From Balneolaceae bacterium UBA7797 (lineage in GTDB: Bacteria; Bacteroidota; Rhodothermia; Balneolales; Balneolaceae), in contig DLCN01000001.1 of the NCBI GenBank assembly GCA_002480645.1, forward strand, positions 1-64,000: a stretch of 64,000 nucleotides of DNA, read 5' to 3'. Position 1 is the stretch's first letter; each line of letters starts with the position of its first letter. Shown in pieces: positions 56,100-64,000 of the stretch. Made by a program: the position numbers and the translations under genes. The notes under the pieces were generated by a model. The model made no database searches. It saw only the letters and a program-made list of their open reading frames with translations, and was not told the DNA's origin.

Positions 56100-57089
56100 A
56101 TGGAAAAGCTGATCACACTCGAAGAATATATTATTCATGCCCAAAACAAATTTCCGGGTGCAACCGGGGATTTGTCTCAACTTTTACGGGATATTTCTCT
56201 CGCAGCAAAAATCATTTCAAGAGAGGTAAATAAAGCCGGTATCACCAATATACTTGGGCTCGAAGGTTCCGAAAATGTGCATGGCGAATCCGTAAAAAAG
56301 CTCGACCTCTTTGCCAATGAGCAATGGATCAATGCCCTAAGCCGATCGAACATTACCTGCATGGTTATCTCCGAAGAAAATGAGGGGATCGTACGGCTGA
56401 GTGATAAATCCGGCAAATACATTGTGTATGTAGATCCACTCGATGGCTCCTCAAATATTGATATTAACGCTAGTATTGGCAGTATTTTCTCTATTTACAT
56501 GCGTAAAGATGTAAGTAAACCACTTTCTGAGTCAGTGGCGCTTCAACCGGGCACCGAACAAGTTGCAGCCGGGTATGTACTTTACGGTTCCAGCACGGTT
56601 ATGGCTTATACCACAGGTTTAGGAGTTCAACTGTTTACCCTCGATCCGAGTATAGGAGAATTCATTCTTCACGAAAAAAAAGTACGCATCCCCAAAGAAG
56701 GCAACATTTACAGTACCGACGAAGGCAGTTATCTGTTTTGGGATGAAGCCCTTAAAAAGTATGTCAAATACTGTCAGGAGCTGGATCCATCCACTAACCG
56801 ACCATATAAAGCACGATATATTGGCTGTATGGCGGCCGACCTGCATCGAACTCTTCTTCAGGGTGGAATTTTTATGTATCCCGACAGCTCCCGTTATCCC
56901 AATGGTAAACTTCGATTGATGTACGAGTGTAATCCTTTAGCTTTTATTATCGAGCAGGCTGGTGGGAAAGCTACCGATGGCAAAAAACGCATCATGGAAA
57001 TTGAACCTACCGAAATTCACGAATGCACGCCTGTTTATATCGGCTCAGAAGAAAACATGAAAAAGCTGGAATCTTTTTTTGAGGGATAA
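56100..57089 (+). CDS. fbp: Fructose-1,6-bisphosphatase class 1
   Basis: The 329-residue protein removes the 1-phosphate of fructose 1,6-bisphosphate in gluconeogenesis. The metal site DPLDGSSNIDIN, the CMAADLHRTLLQGGIFMYP segment and LMYECNPLAFIIEQAGGKATDGK are all present. A TTG at 56091 is open upstream, but the ATG at 56100 is preferred. It follows the glp operon and fits glycerol use. Confidence 0.95.
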   Translation: MEKLITLEEYIIHAQNKFPGATGDLSQLLRDISLAAKIISREVNKAGITNILGLEGSENVHGESVKKLDLFANEQWINALSRSNITCMVISEENEGIVRLSDKSGKYIVYVDPLDGSSNIDINASIGSIFSIYMRKDVSKPLSESVALQPGTEQVAAGYVLYGSSTVMAYTTGLGVQLFTLDPSIGEFILHEKKVRIPKEGNIYSTDEGSYLFWDEALKKYVKYCQELDPSTNRPYKARYIGCMAADLHRTLLQGGIFMYPDSSRYPNGKLRLMYECNPLAFIIEQAGGKATDGKKRIMEIEPTEIHECTPVYIGSEENMKKLESFFEG

Positions 57090-57180
57090 TTTTTATGATC
57101 GTCTCAGTCGATATGACAGGTTATCCGTCAGGTACTGTGCGATCCTGCTGAAATCCGTAATCTTTCCCATCTCGTCAAAT

Positions 57181-57207
57181 CTGTCAGACGGGTAATCCGT
57201 CAGACAG
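57181..57207. repeat. Near-perfect inverted repeat
   Basis: CTGTCAGACGG ... CCGTCAGACAG with one mismatch in an 11 bp arm and a five-base centre. A related phrase TTATCCGTCAGGTACTG lies upstream at 57120. Confidence 0.6.
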
Positions 57208-57233
57208 AAAACCTGTTGCGAGGACTCTGATTC

Positions 57234-57258
57234 GGTGGGTTCGACAAGCTTACCCACC
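57234..57258. repeat. Hairpin GGTGGGT/ACCCACC
   Basis: Seven-base-pair arms with an 11-base loop, followed by CTTGTTTTTC. Confidence 0.55.
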
Positions 57259-57317
57259 TTGTTTTTCTCTTACCCTCGCTCCGATGGTCTCCGTCGTTGT
57301 TCTATAAGTAACCGTAA

Positions 57318-57337
57318 GGGCGGATGGCCATCCGCCC
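57318..57337. repeat. Perfect 20 bp palindrome
   Basis: GGGCGGATGGCCATCCGCCC reads the same on both strands with no loop. Similar sequences are dispersed in some other bacterial genomes. Confidence 0.75.
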
Positions 57338-57587
57338 CAACTTGGATATAGATTCATTCGAACCAATCTGAAAGTTAAATCCGGAATTAGTCTTGATCTT
57401 TGTCCATCTAATAGCTCCAAATCCCCATCTTCGCAGAGATTACATATTTAGTATTCTGTTTTCAAAACAAATAGATATTTCTTTATAGCTTAGAATATTT
57501 ATATTATTCCACTTAATCCTAAAGGAATACTATATCGATCATATTGTTACTAGCGCATTTAGTCACTGCTAACCTAATCTTATCAAT

Positions 57588-58280
57588 ATGAAATCAATAT
57601 ATATCTTATTCCTTAGCGTACTATTCTTTTCAACTACGCTTTTCGCACAAGAATTAACCGCTCCTGACAGACCAGGATTTGGCTTCTCTTCTTCAATTGT
57701 TAACAACGGTGTTTATCAAGCTGAAACTGGCTTTTTGTTGGGGGAAAACTTACAAGTCGCAGGACCTTTCAATTTTAGAACCGGCATTGCAAAAAACCTC
57801 GAATTAAGAGCCGGCTTAGGCTCAATTCAATCAGAGTCCCCGGCTGTAACCGTCCAATCTTTTGGCTTGAAATACTTACTAGCTTCTACAGATAATTTGG
57901 GTCTTGCTGTTTTGGGTCGAATGAACTTACCCTTTCTAAATAGCAATTATGGATATTACCGAACCCGATTTAGCCTACTTGGTGATTTCAAGATCAGTGA
58001 TGCAATTAGTATTAACTCAAACTTGGGATATGGAGATTTTGTAGGTAAACCTGATTACAAAAATGGATCGGTTAACTTCTCCATCACGCCAAGCTATGCT
58101 CTAACGAAAAAAATGGCTGTTTATCTCAGTTCTGAATATGACAATATAGATGAGAAAATAGATATACTTGGCGGTCTTACTTATCTAATTTCAAGCTCCA
58201 TCCAGGTTGATGCTGGAATTCAGACAGACCATGATTACGAATCTTATTCTATTGGAGCGGGCATCTCAGCCTCTTTCTAA
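57588..58280 (+). CDS. Predicted outer-membrane beta-barrel protein, unknown
   Basis: A 230-residue protein with a signal peptide (ends LFAQ) and short barrel strands (APDRPGFGFSSSIVNNGVYQAETGFLL; ISINSNLGYGDFVGKP), ending in Phe. It resembles transporter-family or Phenol_MetA_deg-like small barrels, but I cannot name it. AT-rich codons differ from most of the window. A terminator follows. Confidence 0.7.
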   Translation: MKSIYILFLSVLFFSTTLFAQELTAPDRPGFGFSSSIVNNGVYQAETGFLLGENLQVAGPFNFRTGIAKNLELRAGLGSIQSESPAVTVQSFGLKYLLASTDNLGLAVLGRMNLPFLNSNYGYYRTRFSLLGDFKISDAISINSNLGYGDFVGKPDYKNGSVNFSITPSYALTKKMAVYLSSEYDNIDEKIDILGGLTYLISSSIQVDAGIQTDHDYESYSIGAGISASF

Positions 58281-58302
58281 CAAACAATTTTTCTGAGTCT
58301 GT

Positions 58303-58331
58303 AAAAAGCCTCCTATTTGGAGGTTTTTTAT
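58303..58331 (+). terminator. Rho-independent terminator
   Basis: AAAAAGCCTCC TATTT GGAGGTTTTTT, 22 bp after the barrel stop. Confidence 0.85.
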
Positions 58332-58452
58332 AACTCAACTCAATTAACTAGTTTTTCTCCACAACCATTTTTACTCAATTATTTAAGGCAAACTCTTCAT
58401 AATTGACTAAAAAAAGTTATCATCCCAGCTTAACCTATAAGTAACTAACGCT

Positions 58453-58878
58453 ATGATAACCTATAAAAAAATCTCTTTAGGGATGGGGATGTTACTTGCC
58501 GGAATTGTATCAATTTCACATCCGGTAGTAGCACAGGAAACCATCAGTAATGTAAATAAACAAAAGGTAGTTGAAGCTGTAAATAATCATGCGGGGGAAC
58601 TCATCTCTCTGAGTGATGAAATTTGGGAATATGCTGAAATCGCCTTCAAAGAATCCCAATCTGCCGACGCTCTGGTTGAATATGCCGAAGCTAACGGCTT
58701 TAAAGTAACCCGTGGGGTTGGTGAAATTCCTACGGCTTTTGTTGCCGAATATGGAAGTGGTGGACCAATCATCGGTATTATGGGCGAATTTGATGCCCTT
58801 CCCGGACTTTCTCAGGATGCCGTTCCCCATAAATCTCCGCTAATTGAAGGAAATCCGGGCCATGGAGCTGGCAGTTAA
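58453..58878 (+). pseudogene. Truncated M20 family amidohydrolase (AbgB-like), N-terminal fragment
   Basis: A 141-residue frame with a signal peptide (ends VVAQ) and the start of an AbgB-type M20 amidohydrolase: ISLSDEIWEYAEIAFKE, GGPIIGIMGEFDALPGLSQD, then GNPGHGAGS and stop. Family members continue GHGCGHN with about 300 further residues, including the zinc ligands. The frame does not resume in another phase before the next terminator. It is a remnant; a secreted short product is possible but not a peptidase. Confidence 0.8.
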
Positions 58879-58928
58879 AGTGTTTTGATCGGTTATATAC
58901 TGCAACAGTATATCCAACATAACAACAC

Positions 58929-58961
58929 AAAAAGACCTCCCATGCCGGGGAGGTCTTTTTA
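58929..58961. terminator. Bidirectional terminator
   Basis: AAAAAGACCTCCC ... GGGAGGTCTTTTT is a strong stem that follows the truncated gene. Confidence 0.85.
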
Positions 58962-58996
58962 TTACCAACTTATCTGACCTATTATCTATCTAACAA

Positions 58997-59031
58997 CAAA
59001 AAAGCGAAGGGGATACCTTCGCTTTTTTTAT
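58997..59031 (-). terminator. Terminator downstream of the POT transporter gene
   Basis: AAAAAAGCGAAGG ... CCTTCGCTTTTTT, about 25 bp past the minus-strand stop codon; T-rich on both strands. Confidence 0.85.
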
Positions 59032-59056
59032 ATAACTAAGAATGTACAGCTGACTG

Positions 59057-60619
59057 TTAATGTACATTACCCATTAATTTTCTAACCGGTTTGGAGATCA
59101 ACAGTAGCAGCACTCCGGCTCCAACGGTGGTGTAAACGATCAACATGTACTGGCTTGGCATTTGTGCCAATGCTTCTTCCGTTCCACCGCTAAGATGTCC
59201 GGCAATCAGTCCGGCAAATAAGTTTCCTAAGGCTACGGCAAGGAACCACATTCCCATCATTTGCCCCACATACCGATGTGGAGACAATTTGGTTACCAGA
59301 CTCAGACCTACCGGACTTAAGCTCAATTCACCAAAAGTGTGAAGCATGTACGTCATGATCAACCAGGTTGGTGCGGCGAGATCACCTGATGCCGCGATCT
59401 TTGCTGCGAAATACATCACCAAAAATCCCATTCCCAGAAGGATCAGCCCGAATGCGAACTTAAGCGGAGAACTTGGCTCCAGGTTTCGTTTGGCCAGCCA
59501 CACCCACATAGCACCAAATACCGGTGCAAACATGATAATAAAGAACGAGTTGATGGACTGGAACATACCGGCAGGGATCTCCCATCCAAATACGGTTCTG
59601 TCTGTGAAACGCTCGGCAAATAAATTCAACGTGGAACCTGCCTGCTCAAATCCTGACCAGAATAAAGCACTAAAGATCAGTAACAGCCCGATCACACCCA
59701 CTTTTCCTTTTTCTTCTCTGGTCAAGCCACCGAAAAGAAATACATATCCAAAATAAAGCAGTGCTGTAACAGCGATAATATATTTAGAGATGTTGGCAAT
59801 ACCCTGCGCATCGATCCGGATCACACCAAAGAAAAATAAGGCAACGATAAACACAGATACTGCACCTACAATTTTTGCGATATTCGCTGTTTTCTTCGCT
59901 TTTACCTGCTCTTCCGGTGTCTTGTAGACAGGAGCGTCTCCATAGCCTTCCAGATTTTTATCTGTCAGTTTATATTGGATCAGACCTAAAACCATACCCA
60001 AACCGGCGGCTCCGAATCCTAAATGCCAGTCAATATTCTCGGCAAGAAAACTGGTAATGATCGGAGCTAAAAGTGCCCCAACGTTGATCCCCATGTAGAA
60101 GATCGAAAATCCGGCGTCCCGTTTAGCGCTGTCTTCGTCTTTATCTCCACCGTAAAGTTCTCCAACAATACTACTTACATTGGGCTTCAGCATTCCTGTA
60201 CCTACGACGATGAATACCAGACCCAGGAAAAAGGAATAAGTATCTAATGCTGTTACTCCGGCGTGTTCTGCACTGGAGAATAACCCAACAATACCGGGAA
60301 TTCCCATGGTAAAGTGGCCGATCGCAATAACAATACCGCCATACCAAACCGACTTCTTCAGGCCGATTATATGATCTGCCAGCCAGCCTCCGGGTAAAGC
60401 CAGCAAATAAACACCCATGGTATATAAACCATAAATAGCGCCGGCGGTAAGATCGTCAAACCCAAGTCCGCCCTCGATCGCAGCGGTTGTCATAAAGAGA
60501 ATGAGGAGCGCACGCATACCGTAATAACTGAATCGCTCCCACATTTCGGTAAAAAATAAAGTAGCTAAGCCTTTTGGATGCCCAAAGAAGGTGCCACCTG
60601 TACCAGTGGAATTTGCCAT
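59057..60619 (-). CDS. POT family proton-coupled peptide transporter
   Basis: A 520-residue MFS/POT carrier with about 14 membrane helices. The family motif WERFSYYGMRALL is near the N-terminus (about 27-39), and FSIFYMGINVGALLAPI and TFGELSLSPVGLSLVTKL are typical. It imports di- and tripeptides with protons, which fits the many peptidases in the window. It is a single gene. Confidence 0.93.
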   Translation of the reverse strand: MANSTGTGGTFFGHPKGLATLFFTEMWERFSYYGMRALLILFMTTAAIEGGLGFDDLTAGAIYGLYTMGVYLLALPGGWLADHIIGLKKSVWYGGIVIAIGHFTMGIPGIVGLFSSAEHAGVTALDTYSFFLGLVFIVVGTGMLKPNVSSIVGELYGGDKDEDSAKRDAGFSIFYMGINVGALLAPIITSFLAENIDWHLGFGAAGLGMVLGLIQYKLTDKNLEGYGDAPVYKTPEEQVKAKKTANIAKIVGAVSVFIVALFFFGVIRIDAQGIANISKYIIAVTALLYFGYVFLFGGLTREEKGKVGVIGLLLIFSALFWSGFEQAGSTLNLFAERFTDRTVFGWEIPAGMFQSINSFFIIMFAPVFGAMWVWLAKRNLEPSSPLKFAFGLILLGMGFLVMYFAAKIAASGDLAAPTWLIMTYMLHTFGELSLSPVGLSLVTKLSPHRYVGQMMGMWFLAVALGNLFAGLIAGHLSGGTEEALAQMPSQYMLIVYTTVGAGVLLLLISKPVRKLMGNVH

Positions 60620-60740
60620 GTTGTTTAAACTCGTTTCTGTTTTATTAAATATCTAAAAGTGCGTTGATGATAGCTAAACCCTAAAACGACTGCAAGTTGT
60701 GTTTCTTAAATCGCTTTCTATTCCCATTCTAACCCACATT

Positions 60741-60774
60741 AAAAAAGCCTGCCGACTATTACACCGGCAGGCCT
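60741..60774 (-). terminator. Terminator downstream of the phosphofructokinase gene
   Basis: GCCTGCCG ... CGGCAGGC (60747-60772); on the minus strand six T follow the stem. Confidence 0.85.
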
Positions 60775-60797
60775 GATTGTTCTTAACTAATGTCTAA

Positions 60798-62000
60798 CTA
60801 ATATTCGCTGGTCATTATGAACAGCGGTTGCATCTCGAAACTGTTATAGAATGGACGGAGTCGTTCGGTGTTATAATGCCGGTTCACATTCACCAGTTTC
60901 TTCTTACTTGTTACAATATCGACAGGTACGTTATCGTAGCGACCATTTTTGAGCACTACCAAACGTCCGTGTACATTTTGCAGGATCAGATCGAGGGCCA
61001 GATTACCATATGCCATTGGCACGATGGAATCGATCGCATCGGGATCTCCGCCCCGCACCATATAGCCCAGTTTTTGATTGATCACATTCACGGTCTTTCC
61101 ATTATTGAATTTTGGGGAAAGCCGTTTTACTTCCTCAGAAACCAGATCGCCGATTCCACCCAGTTTCTTATGGCCATATGCATCTGTGGTTGCATCCTGA
61201 AAGACCATTTCACCACCATCGAACATGGCACCTTCCGATACCAGCACCATGGAATAGTTACTTGGGTTTTTCTTGCGGTCGTAGTTCATGAGCTCTGCCA
61301 GATGCTCGATATTGAATTTATGCTCAGGAATTACGCAACGATTGGCGGCACCCGCCATCGTAGGCAACATGGCAGTAAAGCCTGCATACCGGCCGAATAC
61401 TTCCATCACCAGAAAACGTTCGTGCGAACCGGCAGAAGTACGCAATGAATTTGCAAGCTGAATAGTTCGTGTAACGCATGTTGAGAACCCAATACAGTAA
61501 TCGGTACCGGGCACATCGTTATCCATTGTTTTGGGTAGAGCTACCACCTTCACGCCTTCAGTATACAAGCGTACGCCATAGCTCAGAGTATCATCCCCAC
61601 CTATAGGAATCAGATAGTCTACTCCTACAAATTCCAGGTTTTTCAACACTTCTGGTGTCAGGTCATTCACATCTTCCTGATAGGTATCTTTCAGATGCTC
61701 TGGCACCACTTCTTTCTTAACGTGACTTGGCCGTGTACGCGAGGTATGCAAGAAAGTACCACCGGTCCGTCCCGCTCTGTTTACAATTTCTTCGGTTAGT
61801 TCAATATAGTTGTAGGAGTTGTCTGCTTTTTTATCGCGTTTAATATCAATCAAGCCGGCCCATCCCCGTCTGAAGCCAACTACCCGATATCCTTCGCGTA
61901 GAGCGCGGATGGTTACCCCTCGGATCGCGGGGTTAAGCCCCGGTACGTCGCCGCCTCCGGTTAAAATTCCAATGGTTCCTTTATAATTCTTTTTAGTCAT
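60798..62000 (-). CDS. 6-phosphofructokinase, probable PPi-dependent type
   Basis: A 400-residue phosphofructokinase family enzyme that phosphorylates fructose 6-phosphate. The donor site reads IGGDDTLS (Asp137) and the next loop reads LPKTMDNDV (Lys157, catalytic Asp160). ATP enzymes have Gly at both positions (GGDGS and PGTIDND); Asp plus Lys is the pattern of PPi-dependent enzymes. MEVFGRYAG and the TGGGDVPGLN start are normal. GGAGGG precedes the ATG. Donor choice is inferred from these residues. Confidence 0.88.
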   Translation of the reverse strand: MTKKNYKGTIGILTGGGDVPGLNPAIRGVTIRALREGYRVVGFRRGWAGLIDIKRDKKADNSYNYIELTEEIVNRAGRTGGTFLHTSRTRPSHVKKEVVPEHLKDTYQEDVNDLTPEVLKNLEFVGVDYLIPIGGDDTLSYGVRLYTEGVKVVALPKTMDNDVPGTDYCIGFSTCVTRTIQLANSLRTSAGSHERFLVMEVFGRYAGFTAMLPTMAGAANRCVIPEHKFNIEHLAELMNYDRKKNPSNYSMVLVSEGAMFDGGEMVFQDATTDAYGHKKLGGIGDLVSEEVKRLSPKFNNGKTVNVINQKLGYMVRGGDPDAIDSIVPMAYGNLALDLILQNVHGRLVVLKNGRYDNVPVDIVTSKKKLVNVNRHYNTERLRPFYNSFEMQPLFIMTSEY

Positions 62001-62142
62001 AATTACCCTCCAAGGTTTTACGACACTTTAAAGCCCGGATGTGAATAGTTTATGAAAAAAGCGCTTTTCTGAAGAATATTCACACAATCTTCAAGTTCCA
62101 GAGATAGAATATTCTACGACTTCAATAAATGTGGAGGTAACC

Positions 62143-63342
62143 ATGAGGAAGAGAATCGTAATCGTAGGGTCCAGTTTTGCAGGGTATACAACCGCTCTTA
62201 GTCTGGCCAAATTGCTGGAGGATAAGCATGATATCACGGTGATTGACAAAACCGCTGAGTTCACTTTTTTACCCTCTCTTGTCTGGCACCCGTTCGGGTA
62301 CAGAAATGAAGAAGATATTTCGTTTGATACACGACCTATCTATAAAGATCATAATATCGAGTTTATTGAGGAAACAGTGTATGGATTCGATCTGGAAGAT
62401 CAGGTGATCTACACCCACAACAGTGACATAAGCTATGACTACCTGGTACTTGCTACCGGAACCAAGCCGAACTATGCCAGCGTTAAAGGGATGAGTCCCG
62501 GTGAAAACTGCTGGTCGGTTGCAACAATGAAAGAGACTGAAAAAACCCGGCTTGCCTGGAAAGATTTTCTGGACAACCCGGGACCAATGGTGGTGGGCGC
62601 CACCCAATGGGCCGGCTACTTCTTTGCCGCTTACGAATTTCTGATGAACGCCCTCTATCACTTAAAAGAACATCAGTTACTGGACAAAGTACCTATACAC
62701 TTCATTACTCCCGAACCGTATCTCACTCATTTCGGCATAGGGGGTATCCATGATGATATCAAGGCCTGTGAACAGCTTTTCAATCATTACAACATCAAAT
62801 GGCATACCAATACCGAGATCCGCGAGTTGAAGGATCGGAAGGTGATCCTCAAAAATGATGAAGTGCTGGAATCAGATTTCACCATGCTGATCCCACAATT
62901 TGTCGGAGTAGATGCGGTAAAAACCACCCGTGGATTATCGGATCGTCGCGGACTTATTGAAGTAACTGATGAATTCCGTCATAAGACCATTCCAAACATT
63001 TATGGAGCCGGTGGTTCTGTGTTCGTGGCTCAGAAAGATGATACTCCGATTCCTTGCGGAGTTCCCAGAACCCGGTATTCTACCGAGATCATGGCCAAAA
63101 CCGTGGCTTACAATATTGCATCAGAACTGATCGGTGGCGGAAGAGTACAGGTATCTACTGATCGCATCTATGAATACTGTAAACAGGATATGGATCATCT
63201 GGGCAAAGTACTGTTCCGCAACGGAGCTGATCAGAATCATGATCTGGATTTCATCAAAAAAGGATCGCAGGACAAATGGGCGAATTATTCTATTGAAGAA
63301 TACATTGAAGCCTCGTTTGATACCGGAGCTCTGAAGATCTGA
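62143..63342 (+). CDS. SQR-like NAD(P)/FAD-dependent oxidoreductase lacking one redox Cys
   Basis: A 399-residue flavoprotein of the sulfide:quinone oxidoreductase group. It has an N-terminal VIVGSSFAGYTTA Rossmann loop and ATGTKPN, with PEPYLTHFGIGGI, LIPQFVGVDAV and GVPRTRYSTE as SQR-like segments. Cys123 and Cys346 (YEYC) align with two SQR cysteines, but the Cys160 of the GASCFGPAYEY segment is missing (GATQWAGYFFAAYEF). GGAGG lies 5 bp before the ATG at 62143, so the GTG at 62131 is not used. The electron donor is not known. Confidence 0.83.
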   Translation: MRKRIVIVGSSFAGYTTALSLAKLLEDKHDITVIDKTAEFTFLPSLVWHPFGYRNEEDISFDTRPIYKDHNIEFIEETVYGFDLEDQVIYTHNSDISYDYLVLATGTKPNYASVKGMSPGENCWSVATMKETEKTRLAWKDFLDNPGPMVVGATQWAGYFFAAYEFLMNALYHLKEHQLLDKVPIHFITPEPYLTHFGIGGIHDDIKACEQLFNHYNIKWHTNTEIRELKDRKVILKNDEVLESDFTMLIPQFVGVDAVKTTRGLSDRRGLIEVTDEFRHKTIPNIYGAGGSVFVAQKDDTPIPCGVPRTRYSTEIMAKTVAYNIASELIGGGRVQVSTDRIYEYCKQDMDHLGKVLFRNGADQNHDLDFIKKGSQDKWANYSIEEYIEASFDTGALKI

Positions 63343-63408
63343 GGATCATCAGAATGAAACTTATGAGAAGTATTTTCGTGAGCTGACAGAGTTAACTAAC
63401 TTGTCGTT

Positions 63409-63879
63409 ATGGAAATACTTCTTGTTGTTTTAGGGATCCTTTGTATGGTTGCAGGATTGATCGGGGCCTTTCTACCCGTTGTACCCGGGCTACCATTCAG
63501 TTATGTGGGACTACTGCTCCTGCAATGGGCGTACAGCCCGTTTACCGGTGGTTTTCTATTGATCTGGGCCGGCATCGTGGTCACCCTCATGATTTTGGAT
63601 AATGCCATTCCTGCCTGGGGAACAAAGAAATTCGGTGGATCACAACTGGGAGTGACCGGCAGTATTTTTGGGATGATCGTCGGACTCTTTTTTCCACCGC
63701 TTGGCTTTATTTTTGGTCCGTTCATAGGAGCTTTTATCGGAGAGATCATTGCCGGGAATAAATCAGATAAAGCGTTTAAGTCTGCCCTTGGTTCTTTTAT
63801 AGGTTTTATGGCTGCAACCGGTTTAAAGGTGATCGCTGCCGGCATGATGGGCTGGTACTTTTTTGTGAATGCCTTTTAG
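63409..63879 (+). CDS. DUF456 family membrane protein
   Basis: A 156-residue protein with four to five membrane helices and Gly-rich segments (LGILCMVAGLIGAFLPVVPGLPFSYVGLLLLQW; FGPFIGAFIGEIIAG) typical of DUF456. The function is unknown. It follows the SQR-like gene by 66 bp. Only 121 bp remain after it, with no recognised feature. Confidence 0.85.
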   Translation: MEILLVVLGILCMVAGLIGAFLPVVPGLPFSYVGLLLLQWAYSPFTGGFLLIWAGIVVTLMILDNAIPAWGTKKFGGSQLGVTGSIFGMIVGLFFPPLGFIFGPFIGAFIGEIIAGNKSDKAFKSALGSFIGFMAATGLKVIAAGMMGWYFFVNAF

Positions 63880-64000
63880 GATGCTTAGCAGGTTTGGTTT
63901 CTGTGTGACCGGTAGGTGATGTGCCGCTTAAACGACTTAATACTCTGCTTTCAGCTCATGAGTGACTAACAAATAAAGCACCCAAATCACTCAGAGCGCC

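Larger units (their letters stand above)
57090..57587. other. Non-coding, repeat-bearing intergenic region
   Basis: No believable frame in these 498 bp. Three inverted repeats occur at 57181, 57234 and 57318. The right part, from about 57360, is AT-rich and should hold the promoter of the next gene. Confidence 0.6.

Noticed and set aside
1..64000. CRISPR arrays, tRNA or rRNA genes, prophage or complete insertion sequences
   Set aside because: No regularly spaced repeats, cloverleaf genes, phage structural genes or transposase frames were seen.

Overview
The window looks like chromosomal DNA of a Balneolota/Bacteroidota-type bacterium (Balneola, Gracilimonas or Rhodohalobacter relatives). Supporting signs are the bacillithiol gene bshA, Bat aerotolerance genes, DUF5687/ABC and TIGR03545/TIGR03546 pairs, DUF6702 beside an M1 peptidase, many secreted peptidases and outer-membrane barrels, and weak or absent Shine-Dalgarno sequences at many starts. 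I see no rRNA, tRNA, CRISPR array, complete insertion sequence or prophage. The affiliation is inferred from gene content only.

Layout. 1-6.7 kb: bshA diverges from a batC-batC-batD-batE cluster that ends with an M20 dipeptidase. 6.7-10.8 kb: a TolC / MacB-type permease / adaptor export operon without an ATPase. 10.9-14 kb: panCD and a two-lipoyl-domain 2-oxoacid dehydrogenase E2. 14.2-19.1 kb: M48 protease, trans-sulfuration enzyme, DUF5687 permease and ABC ATPase, plus a 56-residue CxxC...CxxC miniprotein found by reading the minus strand of a gap. 19.2-23.3 kb: a ring-cleaving dioxygenase and hydrolase pair of MhqO/MhqD type, then TIGR03545/TIGR03546. 23.4-32.8 kb: an LVIVD-repeat lipoprotein, a serine-palmitoyltransferase-like synthase, envelope proteins, a YciO-like protein, a DEAD-box protein whose catalytic motifs have decayed, a CPBP protease and an SRAP (YedK/HMCES) homologue without its catalytic residues. 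32.8-41 kb: M1 peptidase, HupE/UreJ, DUF6702, MscS, SecG, M16 peptidase. 41-48.6 kb: nitroreductase, NTF2-like protein, class-IV aminotransferase, an unknown two-gene unit and a second ATPase-less adaptor/permease/permease operon. 48.7-57.1 kb: mnmE, then a glycerol regulon (glpR divergent from glpD-glpK-glpF-outer-membrane barrel, followed by fbp). 57.1-59 kb: a decayed, repeat-bearing stretch with a truncated M20 amidohydrolase. 59-64 kb: POT peptide transporter, a phosphofructokinase with PPi-type residues, an SQR-like flavoprotein and a DUF456 protein.

How the genes connect. The strongest hidden signal is a shared palindromic site (core GTTTAAYATTAAAC), found 30-36 bp upstream of both the dioxygenase/hydrolase operon and the nitroreductase gene 22 kb away. 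In Bacillus, homologues of these three enzymes form the quinone-responsive MhqR regulon, so the site is a candidate operator of a quinone/electrophile-stress regulon in this phylum. The glycerol genes together with fbp give a route from glycerol to hexose phosphate, and the PPi-type phosphofructokinase suggests reversible PPi-linked glycolysis. GATC tetramers are several-fold over-represented in most genes I counted but sit near chance in the glp operon, which marks that operon as compositionally distinct.
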